A stretch of DNA of 7,858 bases, taken from JBOHSA01 sp050732995. GTDB lineage: Bacteria > Gemmatimonadota > Gemmatimonadetes > Gemmatimonadales > GWC2-71-9. Positions 1 to 6,603 of the stretch are shown piece after piece. The translations under genes and the position numbers were made by a program. The notes below the pieces were generated by a model. It did not search any database and had not been told where the DNA came from. It saw nothing but the letters and a program-made list of their open reading frames with translations. How positions within the stretch are numbered: position 1 is the first letter of the stretch; each line of letters opens with the position of its first letter. The stretch is taken from NCBI GenBank assembly GCA_050732995.1, contig JBOHSA010000062.1, positions 1 to 7,858 on the forward strand. The letters are read 5' to 3'.

Positions 1-570
1 TCCCCCCCCTCCCCCGCTCTTGGTCGCCGAGAGCGCCGGAGCCTTGGCGCCCTCCGCCACGTGCAGCCGGATCCACATGCCCGCCGCCCCATGGCCCGGC
101 ACCGCACAGAATATTAGGAAACTGCCCGCCTTGTTTGCAACAAACCGGATGTCGTCCTCCTCGCCCGCCTGGAGCCCCTGCGCCAGCTTGATCGTGAACG
201 CCCGCTCCAAAGCGGGGTCCACCGGCCCCAGCGGGATCGGCCGGGCGTCGGGAATGACTTCGGCGGAGTGGGGCAGGTCGCCGTCGTTGTTCTTGAAGTG
301 CATGACGACCGTCCAGCCGAGCGGCACGGTGAGCGTGAGCTCGCCGTCCCGGTAGCCGTTGAAGTTGAGCGCGCCGTTGTAGCCCGTCAGCCCGGCGATC
401 AGTTCGAACTCCACCGTCTTGGTGGCGGTGTCCGCCCGGAGCCATGCGGGATCGATCTTCGAGATGTTGGGAGGGGGGAAGCCCTGGGCGGCGGCGGCCG
501 GGCCGATTGCGCCCCCCGCCGCGAGACCCCCCCCTCCCAGGACGCCCATCACGAGAACCAGCCTGCGCAT
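1..570 (-). CDS. Sulfocyanin (SoxE-like secreted blue copper protein), 3' end outside window
   Basis: Open from ATG at 570 to the window edge without a stop (190 codons seen). Residues 1-29 look like a signal peptide: MRR, a long Gly/Ala/Val/Leu core, then an AAAAQ cleavage region. A cupredoxin domain follows. The segment LNFNGY (68-73), then TVPLGW (81-86), is typical of sulfocyanins. The type 1 copper ligands are visible: His101 in LPHSAEV, then Cys155, His160 and Met165 in FCAVPGHGAAGMW, the C-x4-H-x4-M pattern of the family. Sulfocyanins are known as high-potential one-electron carriers in archaeal respiratory chains, and bacterial homologues exist. Here the protein would be periplasmic. 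It follows the PQQ dehydrogenase on the same strand, so it is a candidate electron acceptor for it (inference). The start is the only ATG before an in-frame TAG at 598-600; I see no clear Shine-Dalgarno. The visible C-terminus is a SGGGGG stretch encoded by a C-rich run at the window edge, so the true end is unknown. Family call is firm; partner is not. Confidence 0.88.
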   Translation of the reverse strand, partial: MRRLVLVMGVLGGGGLAAGGAIGPAAAAQGFPPPNISKIDPAWLRADTATKTVEFELIAGLTGYNGALNFNGYRDGELTLTVPLGWTVVMHFKNNDGDLPHSAEVIPDARPIPLGPVDPALERAFTIKLAQGLQAGEEDDIRFVANKAGSFLIFCAVPGHGAAGMWIRLHVAEGAKAPALSATKSGGGGG

Positions 571-612
571 CAGGGAACCCGTTGCAAAAGGAGACCACTA
601 TCGCACGGGTCT

Positions 613-638
613 TCCCCGGACCCGTGAGGGTCCGGGGA
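613..638 (-). terminator. Perfect 11-bp hairpin between quinoprotein and sulfocyanin genes
   Basis: Arms 613-623 and 628-638 are perfect inverted repeats of 11 bp, almost all G:C, around a 4-base loop. It lies 27 bp after the quinoprotein stop and 43 bp before the sulfocyanin start. No U-run follows directly; on the transcribed strand CCTTTTGC comes about 20 bases later. It could be a weak terminator, a processing or mRNA-stability element separating expression of the two genes, or an attenuator. The structure is certain, the role is not. Confidence 0.55.
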
Positions 639-664
639 GCGCCCGTCGAGACGGATGTACTACC

Positions 665-2404
665 CTACATCCCAGTCTTCGGCAGTCCGAAGATGAAGAT
701 CGCGTCGCCCAGCGGGGAGCCAACCTGGGCGTTCCCGCCCGCGGCCACGGCGATGAACTGCTCGCCGTCCACCTGGAACACCGACGGTGCGGCGTTCACG
801 CCCGCCCCGCAGAAGAACTGCCACAGCACGGCGCCGGTGCGGGCGTCGTACGCCTTGAACCAGCCGTTTTGCTCGCCGGTGAAGACCAGGCCACCCGCGG
901 TCGCGGTGGCCCCGCCGATCATCTCCTCATCGGTCTTCACCTGCCAGGCGATCTTCCCGGTCTGGAGGTTGACGGCCGAAACGTTGCCCCACTGCTCCTC
1001 GCCCGGGATCGCCACGAACGCGCTGCCCAGCCAGAGCCGGCCCTTCTCCCACGGGGCGTAGTGGGTCTTGTAGTGCATCGGCTGATGCAGGCCCACCGTA
1101 TAGGCGTACTGCAGCTCCGGATGGATCGTGATCGGGGACCATTCCTGCCCGCCGTTCGCCCCCGGCAGCATCCGGGTGCCTTCCGGCGTCGGCAGGGCGA
1201 ACATGTTCTCCTGCGGGACGAACGCGTCGGTCTTGCGGATCAACCGGCCGGTCGCCGCGTCGAGCACGTACACCCAGCCCGTCTTGCCGGCGTGCACCAC
1301 CGCTTTCCGCCCGCCGACCATCGCGATCACCGGTGGGCTGACGGCGTCGAGGTCCCAGACGTCGTGCGGCACGGTCTGGTAGCCCCACTTGAAGCGGCCG
1401 GTGTTGGCGTCGAGCGCGACGATCGATTCGGTCCACAGATTGTCCCCGGGCCGGATCGTGCCGTCCAGGTCGGGCGACGGGTTGCCGGTGCCGACGTACA
1501 GCGTCTTGCTGGAGTCGTCGTAGGCCGGGGTCATCCACATCGAGCCGCCGCCGTGCATCCACGCGTCGGCGTACTTCGCGGAATCGGCTTTCTCCTTGGC
1601 GATGTCGCGGTTGAGGTTGTCGCCCTCGGGCGTGGTGCGGACCCACCGGCCGAACCAGCCGTTCACGCCGCCCTCATCCGGCCGGGCGTTCGGGGCCGGA
1701 ATCGTGTACCAGCGCCACATGCGCGCGCCGGTGTTGGCGTTGTAGGCATCCACGAACCCCCGGATGCCGTACTCCGCGCCCGACGTTCCCAGTATGACCT
1801 TGTCGCCGATGAGCAGGGGAGCCATGGTCTGGCTGTAGCCCGCCGACGCGTCGCCGGACTGGGAGGTCCACCGCACCTTACCGGTCTGCTGGTCGAGCGC
1901 CACGAGCTGGGCATCGAGCGTGGCCACGTACACCATGCCGTTGCCGATCGCGACCCCGCGATTGTTGGGCCCGCAGCAGGGGATCGACGTCCCGTTCTTG
2001 TGGGTGTAGCGCCACAGCGTCTTGGCCGTGCGGAGATCGTAGGCGATCACCTCGTTATTCGGGGCCGCCGGCGTCGTCACGTAGAGCACGCCGTTGACCG
2101 CGATCGGGGTCGTCTCGAAGCTCCCCAGCCGCTCCGTCCCGGTCTGGAACACCATCCGCGGGACCATGTTCTTCACGTTCGTCGTGTTGATCTGGGTCAG
2201 CGGTGAGAACCGGGTGTTCCAGTAATTGCCGCCGTACATCAGCCAGTCACCGCTCTGCTGCGCGTTCAGCAGCATCTCGGGTGTGACCGTCGTGTGCAGC
2301 GACGGGGGGGGGGCGCCGGCCACGTCCGATCCCTGCGCCGCCAGGGGCAAGGCCAGCAGGCACATCCCTGCAACGGTACCGCACCATCGAGTCCAGTTTC
2401 GCAT
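665..2404 (-). CDS. Periplasmic PQQ-dependent alcohol-dehydrogenase-type quinoprotein
   Basis: 579-residue beta-propeller enzyme expected to oxidise an alcohol (or related substrate) in the periplasm with pyrroloquinoline quinone and a metal ion. Residues 1-23 are a signal peptide (CLLALPLAAQ). Hallmarks of the methanol/ethanol dehydrogenase clade are present: adjacent cysteines 143-144 (IPCCGPNNRGVAI), which form the vicinal disulfide over PQQ; Glu211 in SGAEYGIRG; Trp290 below the PQQ plane; Asn308 in GTGNP; catalytic Asp351 in PHDVWDLD. Spacing Trp290 to Asn308 (18) equals that in MxaF, and Asn308 to Asp351 (43) is one residue longer. Asp353, two after the catalytic Asp, matches the extra metal ligand of lanthanide enzymes, but this motif is not decisive outside that clade. 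There is no haem c motif (no CxxCH), so it needs a separate electron acceptor. Start at 2404 has a good Shine-Dalgarno; the frame stays open upstream to 2665, but that part looks like out-of-frame receptor sequence. It follows the receptor gene by 5 bp. Substrate unknown. Confidence 0.93.
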   Translation of the reverse strand: MRNWTRWCGTVAGMCLLALPLAAQGSDVAGAPPPSLHTTVTPEMLLNAQQSGDWLMYGGNYWNTRFSPLTQINTTNVKNMVPRMVFQTGTERLGSFETTPIAVNGVLYVTTPAAPNNEVIAYDLRTAKTLWRYTHKNGTSIPCCGPNNRGVAIGNGMVYVATLDAQLVALDQQTGKVRWTSQSGDASAGYSQTMAPLLIGDKVILGTSGAEYGIRGFVDAYNANTGARMWRWYTIPAPNARPDEGGVNGWFGRWVRTTPEGDNLNRDIAKEKADSAKYADAWMHGGGSMWMTPAYDDSSKTLYVGTGNPSPDLDGTIRPGDNLWTESIVALDANTGRFKWGYQTVPHDVWDLDAVSPPVIAMVGGRKAVVHAGKTGWVYVLDAATGRLIRKTDAFVPQENMFALPTPEGTRMLPGANGGQEWSPITIHPELQYAYTVGLHQPMHYKTHYAPWEKGRLWLGSAFVAIPGEEQWGNVSAVNLQTGKIAWQVKTDEEMIGGATATAGGLVFTGEQNGWFKAYDARTGAVLWQFFCGAGVNAAPSVFQVDGEQFIAVAAGGNAQVGSPLGDAIFIFGLPKTGM

Positions 2405-2408
2405 GATG

Positions 2409-2417
2409 CTCACCTCC
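2409..2417 (-). promoter_or_regulatory. Shine-Dalgarno of the quinoprotein gene, containing the receptor stop codon
   Basis: The transcribed strand reads GGAGGTGAGC, then ATC, then ATG at 2404. The GGAGG core is at 2413-2417, 8 bases before the start. The TGA of the upstream receptor gene (2410-2412) sits inside this ribosome site, so ribosomes finishing the receptor end right where the next ones load. This fixes the quinoprotein start and argues for coupled translation of the two genes. Confidence 0.85.
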
Positions 2418-4683
2418 GTTGAGAGTTCTCCAAAGACAGCCGCCTCGCGCCCGGCTCCAAGGGGGGGGAGGGGGGGCTCCCACCGAGCGCAAAGCCGATG
2501 TACAGATTCCGCCCCGGCGCGGGCTCGTAGTAGCGCCCGCGGGCGGCGTTGATCACCACGGATCCGACGTAATGCGCGTCGAGCACGTTGTTCAGCCCGA
2601 CGAACGGGCTCAGTCGCAGCCCGCCCACGGAGCCATCCCAGCCTGCCCGCGCGTTCGCCACCCACCAGGCGCCCGTCGTGACGCCGAGCGTGTCGTCCAC
2701 CGACACCGCGTCGGTGTGCGCGACGTCCAGATGCAGCCAGCCGCCGCGCAGCGGCGCCGGCCGCGCGCGCAGCCCCAGGTGCAGCACGTTCCGCGGAATC
2801 CCCGGGATGGCCTTGCCCGCGAGATCGAACGTCACCACCCGATAGGCGGTGTAGCGGAAATCGGAATACGTCCAGCTCACGAGGACGTCGACTCTCGGCC
2901 CGAGCCCGATATCGGCGCCGAGCTCGACCCCGCGGTGGCGCGCGCGCCCGGCGTTCCGGAAGAAGCGGCGCCCGGGGAAGACCGAGTCGTCGGGCACCTC
3001 GAAGGAGACCAGCTCGTCCCGGACACTCGCCTGAAACAGCGCCAGGCTCCAGTCGACCCGGGCCCCCCCCCCCTCCCCACCCGACCCCGCCCGCCCCCTG
3101 GCCCCGACCTCCAGGTTCGTCGCCAGCTGGGGGTCGAGCACGGGGTTGAACCCCCCGGCCCCCGTCGGCCGGTTCGCGAGCTCCGTTGTGGTCGGCGTCT
3201 CGAACGACGTGCCCACGTTCGCGTACGCGGTGAGCGCACCCTCATCACCGGGCGTCGCCGCGAGCCCCAAGGACCAGCTCAGCGCGCCCATCCGCCGCAC
3301 CCCAGAATCGTCGGCGCCGTCGCTCAGGTGGCGGTCTTCGGCGCGGAAGCTCACCCGGTCGTAGCGCAGGCCCGCCGTGAGGCTCACCCGCGGCGACAGC
3401 TCCACCAGGCTCTGGACGAACGGGCCGGCCTCGCTCACCCGCTCCACCTGACTGAGAATCAGCGTGTCCGGACGGTTGTCCGGCGTGGTGGTGGCGGGCG
3501 TGATGGGGGTGACGTAGCTGAAGTTGCGCCGATCGTCCCGCTGCCACTGGAGGTCGAAGCCGGCGGTGAGCCGGCCCGCGCGTCCGGCCAGGGTCCGCGC
3601 TTGCGTCGCGCTCGCGCGCACGCCGTACGCCCAGCGGTCGAACGTGATGTAGGCCTGGGGCAGCGGGTTGGTCAGGTCCCGCCGCAGCCCGAACACGGTG
3701 AGCGCGGCCTCGCCGCTCCCGGGGAGCTGCCGCTTCAGCGTGGCGCCCCCTTGCACCTGAAGCACGTCCTTGCCGGCGCGGCGCAGCAGGTTGAGCCGGG
3801 CAGCGGAGTCCCGGTCCCCCCGCAGCTCGCCTTCGGTGAGGGCGCCCGGGTTGTTGGCGACCGGCTGATCGCCGACTTCGGCCACGACCGCCAGGGACCA
3901 GCCCGGCGCCCAGGGGACGCGGAGCCGGGCATTGAGATTCCTGAGGTCCGCCTCCGTGTGGTCTCGCTCCCCCTCGTAGTCCAGCCGCGAGACGGTGACC
4001 GAGGCGCTGCCGCGGCCCAGGGGGAAGGCCGAGGTCGACTGCCATTTGGTCCAACCGCGGCGATTCTCGCGGTCGAACGCGCCGCTTACCACCCGCACCT
4101 CCTGCGTCAGCCGCTCGGGGACCGCGGGGCTCGTCCAGATGCTGATCACGCCTCCCGACGCGTTGCCGAACAGGGACGAGGCAGCGCCCCGGAGGACTTC
4201 GATCTTGTCCGTCTCCCCCAGTTCGACGTTGGTGAGCTGCCCCTGGCCGTCGGGCAGGGTCTGGGGGATACCGTCCATCAGCACCTTCACGCCGCGGATG
4301 GCGAACGCCGAGCGGCTGCCGAACCCGCGGATCGAGATGCGCTGATCGAGCGAGAAGTTGTACCGGTTCGCCGCGAAGACGCCGGGCACGTGGAACAGCG
4401 CTTCGTCGAGCCCCCAGGTGGGGCGACCCGCGCTGATGTCCGCGCGGTCGATGGTGTGCACGGCGAGCGGAATCTTGGAAAGCGGAAGCTCGGCGCGGGT
4501 GACGGAGACCGTAATCGGGGGCAGGGTGTGAGCGGGAGGGGAGGAGGGACGTTTGAGCGAGTCGGTCTGCTGGCAGTAGCCTCCCGGCGGCAGCCAGCAG
4601 TAGGCTGCGGCCATGCCCAGCACCCCCCAGATACGAACGCGCCCGCGGGCGCGATAAACCCTACGCATCCCAGTTACCATCAT
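2410..4683 (-). CDS. pqqU: TonB-dependent outer-membrane receptor of the YncD/PqqU (PQQ importer) family
   Basis: 757 residues: a basic N-terminus and hydrophobic signal segment (to about 38), a TonB-box-like ITVSVT (57-62), a plug domain (about 67-185) and a 22-strand-type barrel to the C-terminus. Several stretches match E. coli YncD, renamed PqqU for high-affinity PQQ import, as I recall its sequence: SIRGFGSRSAFAIRG (117-131), DGIPQTLPDGQGQ (137-149), LFGNASGGVI (171-180), FETPTTTEL (494 on), RNAGRARHRGVEL, and above all YVGSVVIN plus GRYYEPAPGRN (705-726). These last motifs are shared with YncD nearly word for word. Context agrees, since the next gene, 5 bp away, encodes a PQQ enzyme. 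It could still take up another ligand, as receptor specificity is set by loops I cannot judge. Start is uncertain: ATG at 4683, 4680 or 4668 all fit and none has a clear ribosome site; 4668 gives the neatest signal peptide. The C-terminus is odd: about 23 residues (SPPSPPLEPG and onward) follow the last beta-strand, where the family normally stops with an aromatic residue. Confidence 0.9.
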   Translation of the reverse strand: MMVTGMRRVYRARGRVRIWGVLGMAAAYCWLPPGGYCQQTDSLKRPSSPPAHTLPPITVSVTRAELPLSKIPLAVHTIDRADISAGRPTWGLDEALFHVPGVFAANRYNFSLDQRISIRGFGSRSAFAIRGVKVLMDGIPQTLPDGQGQLTNVELGETDKIEVLRGAASSLFGNASGGVISIWTSPAVPERLTQEVRVVSGAFDRENRRGWTKWQSTSAFPLGRGSASVTVSRLDYEGERDHTEADLRNLNARLRVPWAPGWSLAVVAEVGDQPVANNPGALTEGELRGDRDSAARLNLLRRAGKDVLQVQGGATLKRQLPGSGEAALTVFGLRRDLTNPLPQAYITFDRWAYGVRASATQARTLAGRAGRLTAGFDLQWQRDDRRNFSYVTPITPATTTPDNRPDTLILSQVERVSEAGPFVQSLVELSPRVSLTAGLRYDRVSFRAEDRHLSDGADDSGVRRMGALSWSLGLAATPGDEGALTAYANVGTSFETPTTTELANRPTGAGGFNPVLDPQLATNLEVGARGRAGSGGEGGGARVDWSLALFQASVRDELVSFEVPDDSVFPGRRFFRNAGRARHRGVELGADIGLGPRVDVLVSWTYSDFRYTAYRVVTFDLAGKAIPGIPRNVLHLGLRARPAPLRGGWLHLDVAHTDAVSVDDTLGVTTGAWWVANARAGWDGSVGGLRLSPFVGLNNVLDAHYVGSVVINAARGRYYEPAPGRNLYIGFALGGSPPSPPLEPGARRLSLENSQRR

Positions 4684-4694
4684 GGCAGCATAGG

Positions 4695-4723
4695 GTTTTA
4701 ACCGGCCGTCAAAGAGCCGTCAA
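4695..4723 (-). promoter_or_regulatory. Putative sigma70-type promoter for the receptor-quinoprotein unit
   Basis: On the minus strand TTGACG (4723-4718, five of six bases of the -35 consensus), a 17-base spacer, then TAAAAC (4700-4695, four of six of the -10). The expected start of transcription is near 4688, giving a leader of only about 5 bases to the ATG at 4683 or about 20 to the ATG at 4668. The first eight bases of the -35 region (TTGACGGC) recur 11 bases further down inside the spacer, as part of an 11-bp direct repeat with one mismatch (4705-4715 and 4716-4726). This might be a second -35 (poor 14-base spacing to TATGCT) or a regulator half-site pair. Prediction by eye only. Confidence 0.4.
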
Positions 4724-4732
4724 GGAGGGACG

Positions 4733-4787
4733 AAGAGGCTAAGGGGCTAAGAGGCTAAGGGCTAAGGGGCTAAGGGGCTAAGGGTGG
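4733..4787. repeat. Short tandem repeat, 7-8 bp unit AAGGGGCT (TTAGCCCC on the other strand)
   Basis: Six consecutive units: AAGAGGCT (4733-4740), AAGGGGCT (4741-4748), AAGAGGCT (4749-4756), AAGGGCT (4757-4763, one base short), AAGGGGCT (4764-4771), AAGGGGCT (4772-4779), then a decayed AAGGGTGG (4780-4787). It spans the 3' end of the TPR gene: its last six codons (LSPLAP) and its TAG stop are made of repeat units. The rest lies in the gap before the receptor promoter. Such arrays can change copy number by slippage; a role as a transcription end or protein-binding site is possible but not shown. Unit length is far too short and spacers are absent, so it is not CRISPR. Confidence 0.85.
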
Positions 4788-6027
4788 AAGTCGGATTGAT
4801 GCTGAGCGCGGCGGCCAGGTACTGCTCCGCGGCGGCGGTGTCACCGCGCGCCCGGGCGATCATCCCCGCATGGTACGACACGACGGCGTCCCGCGTGCCC
4901 ATCCGCAGCGCCGCACGGATGGCCGCGTCGGCCGTGACCGCGTCGCCCGTCTTGTGCGCCGCCCAGGCGAGCTGATCGTAGCCATACACATCCTGGCGGA
5001 CCCGGATCTCTTGGCGCAGCAAGGCCAGCGTTTCGGGCAGGCGCCGGTCGTGGTCGAGTAGGAACCCGGTCCAGACCCGGTTGAACGGCTCCGGGTTTTC
5101 CCGGGCGAACCGCTCCACCGCCGCGAAGTACTGCTCCGCCTGGGCCGAATCGCCGCGGGCGCGATAGGCGTCCGCGAGCAGCGCCAGCGTCGCGAGATCG
5201 GGCCTGAGCCGGACGGCCCGCTCGCCGTAGCGGATGGTGTGCGTCCAGCGGCGCCGCGCGAGCTCCAGCCGGGCGCGGGCCGCGAGCAGTCGATAGTCGT
5301 CCGGCGCCGCGGCGAGTCCGTCCCGAAGCGCCCGTTCGGCGTTGGCCAGCCGCCCGTTGCGCAGCTCGAGGTCGGCGACCCGCAGGTGGAACCAGGCCAC
5401 CTGCTCGCGCGGCAGGTGGGGGCGACGCATGGCCTCGTCCCGCGCCGCACCCAGGATGTAGCGCGCCTCCGGCGTGCGGCCGCGGATCTCGGCCCAGCGC
5501 GCCAGCCGCGGGGCGACCGCGAGATTGCGCCATGCCCCCGCGAGGGCGCGGAACGTGCGGCCGGCTTCCTCGTACCGCCCGAGCTCGAGCTCGATCTCGC
5601 CCACCAGGGCCCGATACGCCACCTCGTCGGGCTCGAGCGCGCACAACAGCCGCGCGGCCTCGAGCGCCTCGACGAACCGGTGCTGCGCCAGGAGACTCGA
5701 GGCGAGCGTCAACCGCGCCTTGCCGTTCCGGAAGTCGCGGCGCGCGAGCGAGGCGCGGGCGGCGCCCTCGGCGCGGCGAAAGTCCTCGAGGTTCCCGGTC
5801 TCCCGCCCGCGCTGTTGGTAGAGCCCGGCGAGCTGTGCCCGGTCCGCCGCCCCCTGCGGGTCCCGCTCGGCCCGGCGCCGGTAGAATGCGATGTCCAGAT
5901 TGCGGATCTCGCCTTCGGATAGCGCCGGGGCGGCACCGGCAGAGTGGAACCCGCCCACGCCCCACCACGCCGCCGCCGTGACCGCGGCGAGGAGCAAGAC
6001 CGGCGGCAGCACGCGACGCCGCACCAT
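4762..6027 (-). CDS. Membrane-anchored or secreted TPR-repeat protein
   Basis: 421 residues. An N-terminal hydrophobic segment (MVRRRVLPPVLLLAAVTAAAWW, about 7-24) is a signal peptide or anchor placing the rest outside the inner membrane. The remainder is almost wholly helical tetratricopeptide repeats: about 62-95, 104-136, 137-170, 210-242, 243-275, 278-310, 349-378 and 382-412, with typical spacing such as LADAYRARGDSAQAEQYFAA and YHAGMIARARGDTAAAEQYL. TPR arrays bind proteins; no catalytic domain is seen. The ATG at 6027 overlaps the upstream stop as TGATG and has no Shine-Dalgarno, so it is probably translated by reinitiation from the DUF4331 gene, tying the two functionally. The C-terminus breaks off after ALSINP and ends in STLSPLAP coded by the tandem repeat, which suggests that the original end was overwritten. 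Exact partner and function unknown; association with the DUF4331 proteins is inferred from coupling. Confidence 0.85.
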   Translation of the reverse strand: MVRRRVLPPVLLLAAVTAAAWWGVGGFHSAGAAPALSEGEIRNLDIAFYRRRAERDPQGAADRAQLAGLYQQRGRETGNLEDFRRAEGAARASLARRDFRNGKARLTLASSLLAQHRFVEALEAARLLCALEPDEVAYRALVGEIELELGRYEEAGRTFRALAGAWRNLAVAPRLARWAEIRGRTPEARYILGAARDEAMRRPHLPREQVAWFHLRVADLELRNGRLANAERALRDGLAAAPDDYRLLAARARLELARRRWTHTIRYGERAVRLRPDLATLALLADAYRARGDSAQAEQYFAAVERFARENPEPFNRVWTGFLLDHDRRLPETLALLRQEIRVRQDVYGYDQLAWAAHKTGDAVTADAAIRAALRMGTRDAVVSYHAGMIARARGDTAAAEQYLAAALSINPTSTLSPLAP

Positions 6028-6572
6028 CAGTGCGCCGCGGCGAGATACGGAAACGCCGGCAGGAACGCCCGGTCGTTCGCGTTGACGTTGTCGGTCGTCA
6101 ACCCCGACGTGACGTTGTTCGGGTCCAGCAGGCTGCCGAAGATGGCGCTGAGCCCCGCGTCCACCACGTCGTCGGTCAGCTTGCGGCCGCCGTAGCCCGT
6201 GGTCGGGGCCAGGGCCCAGGTGAGCCAGCCGGCGTTCGCCCCCGGCTTGTCGGTCTGCACGATCAGCATGTCGGGCAAGAGCACGGCCGCCAGCGTGTTC
6301 TGCACCGTGGTATTGCGGCCCGCCACGTTGGCCACGAACGCCTTCAGCTCCACGGTGAAGTTGGCGACGTCCTGGCTCGGGCTCGTGGTGTTGTGGAACC
6401 CGTGGTTGCGCTTGGCGAACATCACCTCGCTGACCAGGGGGTTGCCTAGGCGTTCGATCTGATCGTAGGTGCGGTCCAGGTCGGGGCCGCCCACCACCTC
6501 GTCGCCGCAGGCAGCCGTCAGGGCCAGCCCGGCCATCCCGAGGACACTCCACAGTCTCATCGCGGTGCGCAT
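6027..6572 (-). CDS. DUF4331 C-terminal half, predicted lipoprotein
   Basis: 181 residues. The N-terminus MRTAMRLWSVLGMAGLALTAACGD has a lipobox-like TAAC (Cys22), so the mature protein should be lipid-anchored. The rest resembles the C-terminal half of DUF4331 proteins: IERLGNPLVSEVMF (39-52) corresponds to the family's conserved R-x-GNPLVNE segment and GGRKLTDDVVDAGL (128-141) to its G-R-x-DDVVD segment. The N-terminal half of the same family is the gene just upstream, 31 bp away, with the same operon order as the domain order. A Shine-Dalgarno AGAGGAG sits 7 bases before ATG 6572, supporting that start rather than Met5. DUF4331 has no established biochemical role; members are secreted and often lie near ECF sigma and anti-sigma genes (recollection, not checked). 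The product ends PYLAAAH and overlaps the TPR start by one base. Confidence 0.82.
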   Translation of the reverse strand: MRTAMRLWSVLGMAGLALTAACGDEVVGGPDLDRTYDQIERLGNPLVSEVMFAKRNHGFHNTTSPSQDVANFTVELKAFVANVAGRNTTVQNTLAAVLLPDMLIVQTDKPGANAGWLTWALAPTTGYGGRKLTDDVVDAGLSAIFGSLLDPNNVTSGLTTDNVNANDRAFLPAFPYLAAAH

Positions 6573-6578
6573 CGAGTC

Positions 6579-6586
6579 GCTCCTCT
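6579..6586 (-). promoter_or_regulatory. Shine-Dalgarno of the second DUF4331 gene
   Basis: AGAGGAGC on the transcribed strand, six bases before ATG 6572. Its presence within the 31-bp gap shows that the second half is a separate gene with its own ribosome site rather than a frameshifted tail of the first. Confidence 0.75.
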
Positions 6587-6603
6587 GGTATCGAAGTCGG
6601 TGA

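Noticed and set aside
419..2206. Long plus-strand open frame (595 codons) across the quinoprotein region
   Set aside because: It lies antisense to a well-recognised quinoprotein, shows no domain, and is rich in Arg/Ala/Gly/Pro as expected for a reverse frame of GC-rich coding DNA.
2405..2665. Longer quinoprotein reading from 2665
   Set aside because: The extra 87 codons are out-of-frame receptor sequence; the start at 2404 has a signal peptide and strong Shine-Dalgarno.
2419..4701. Long plus-strand open frame (760 codons) across the receptor region
   Set aside because: It mirrors the TonB receptor gene almost exactly and has no recognisable fold, export signal or ribosome site.
4687..4712. 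Second promoter using TTGACG at 4712-4707 and TATGCT at 4692-4687
   Set aside because: The spacer is only 14 bases and the -10 box would leave no leader before the first ATG; the 17-base arrangement upstream is better.
4733..4787. CRISPR array
   Set aside because: Units are 7-8 bp with no spacers and no cas genes nearby; it is a simple tandem repeat.
6028..6552. N-terminal extension of the TPR protein back to 6552
   Set aside because: This is the DUF4331 gene in another frame; a signal segment begins exactly at ATG 6027 with a TGATG overlap.
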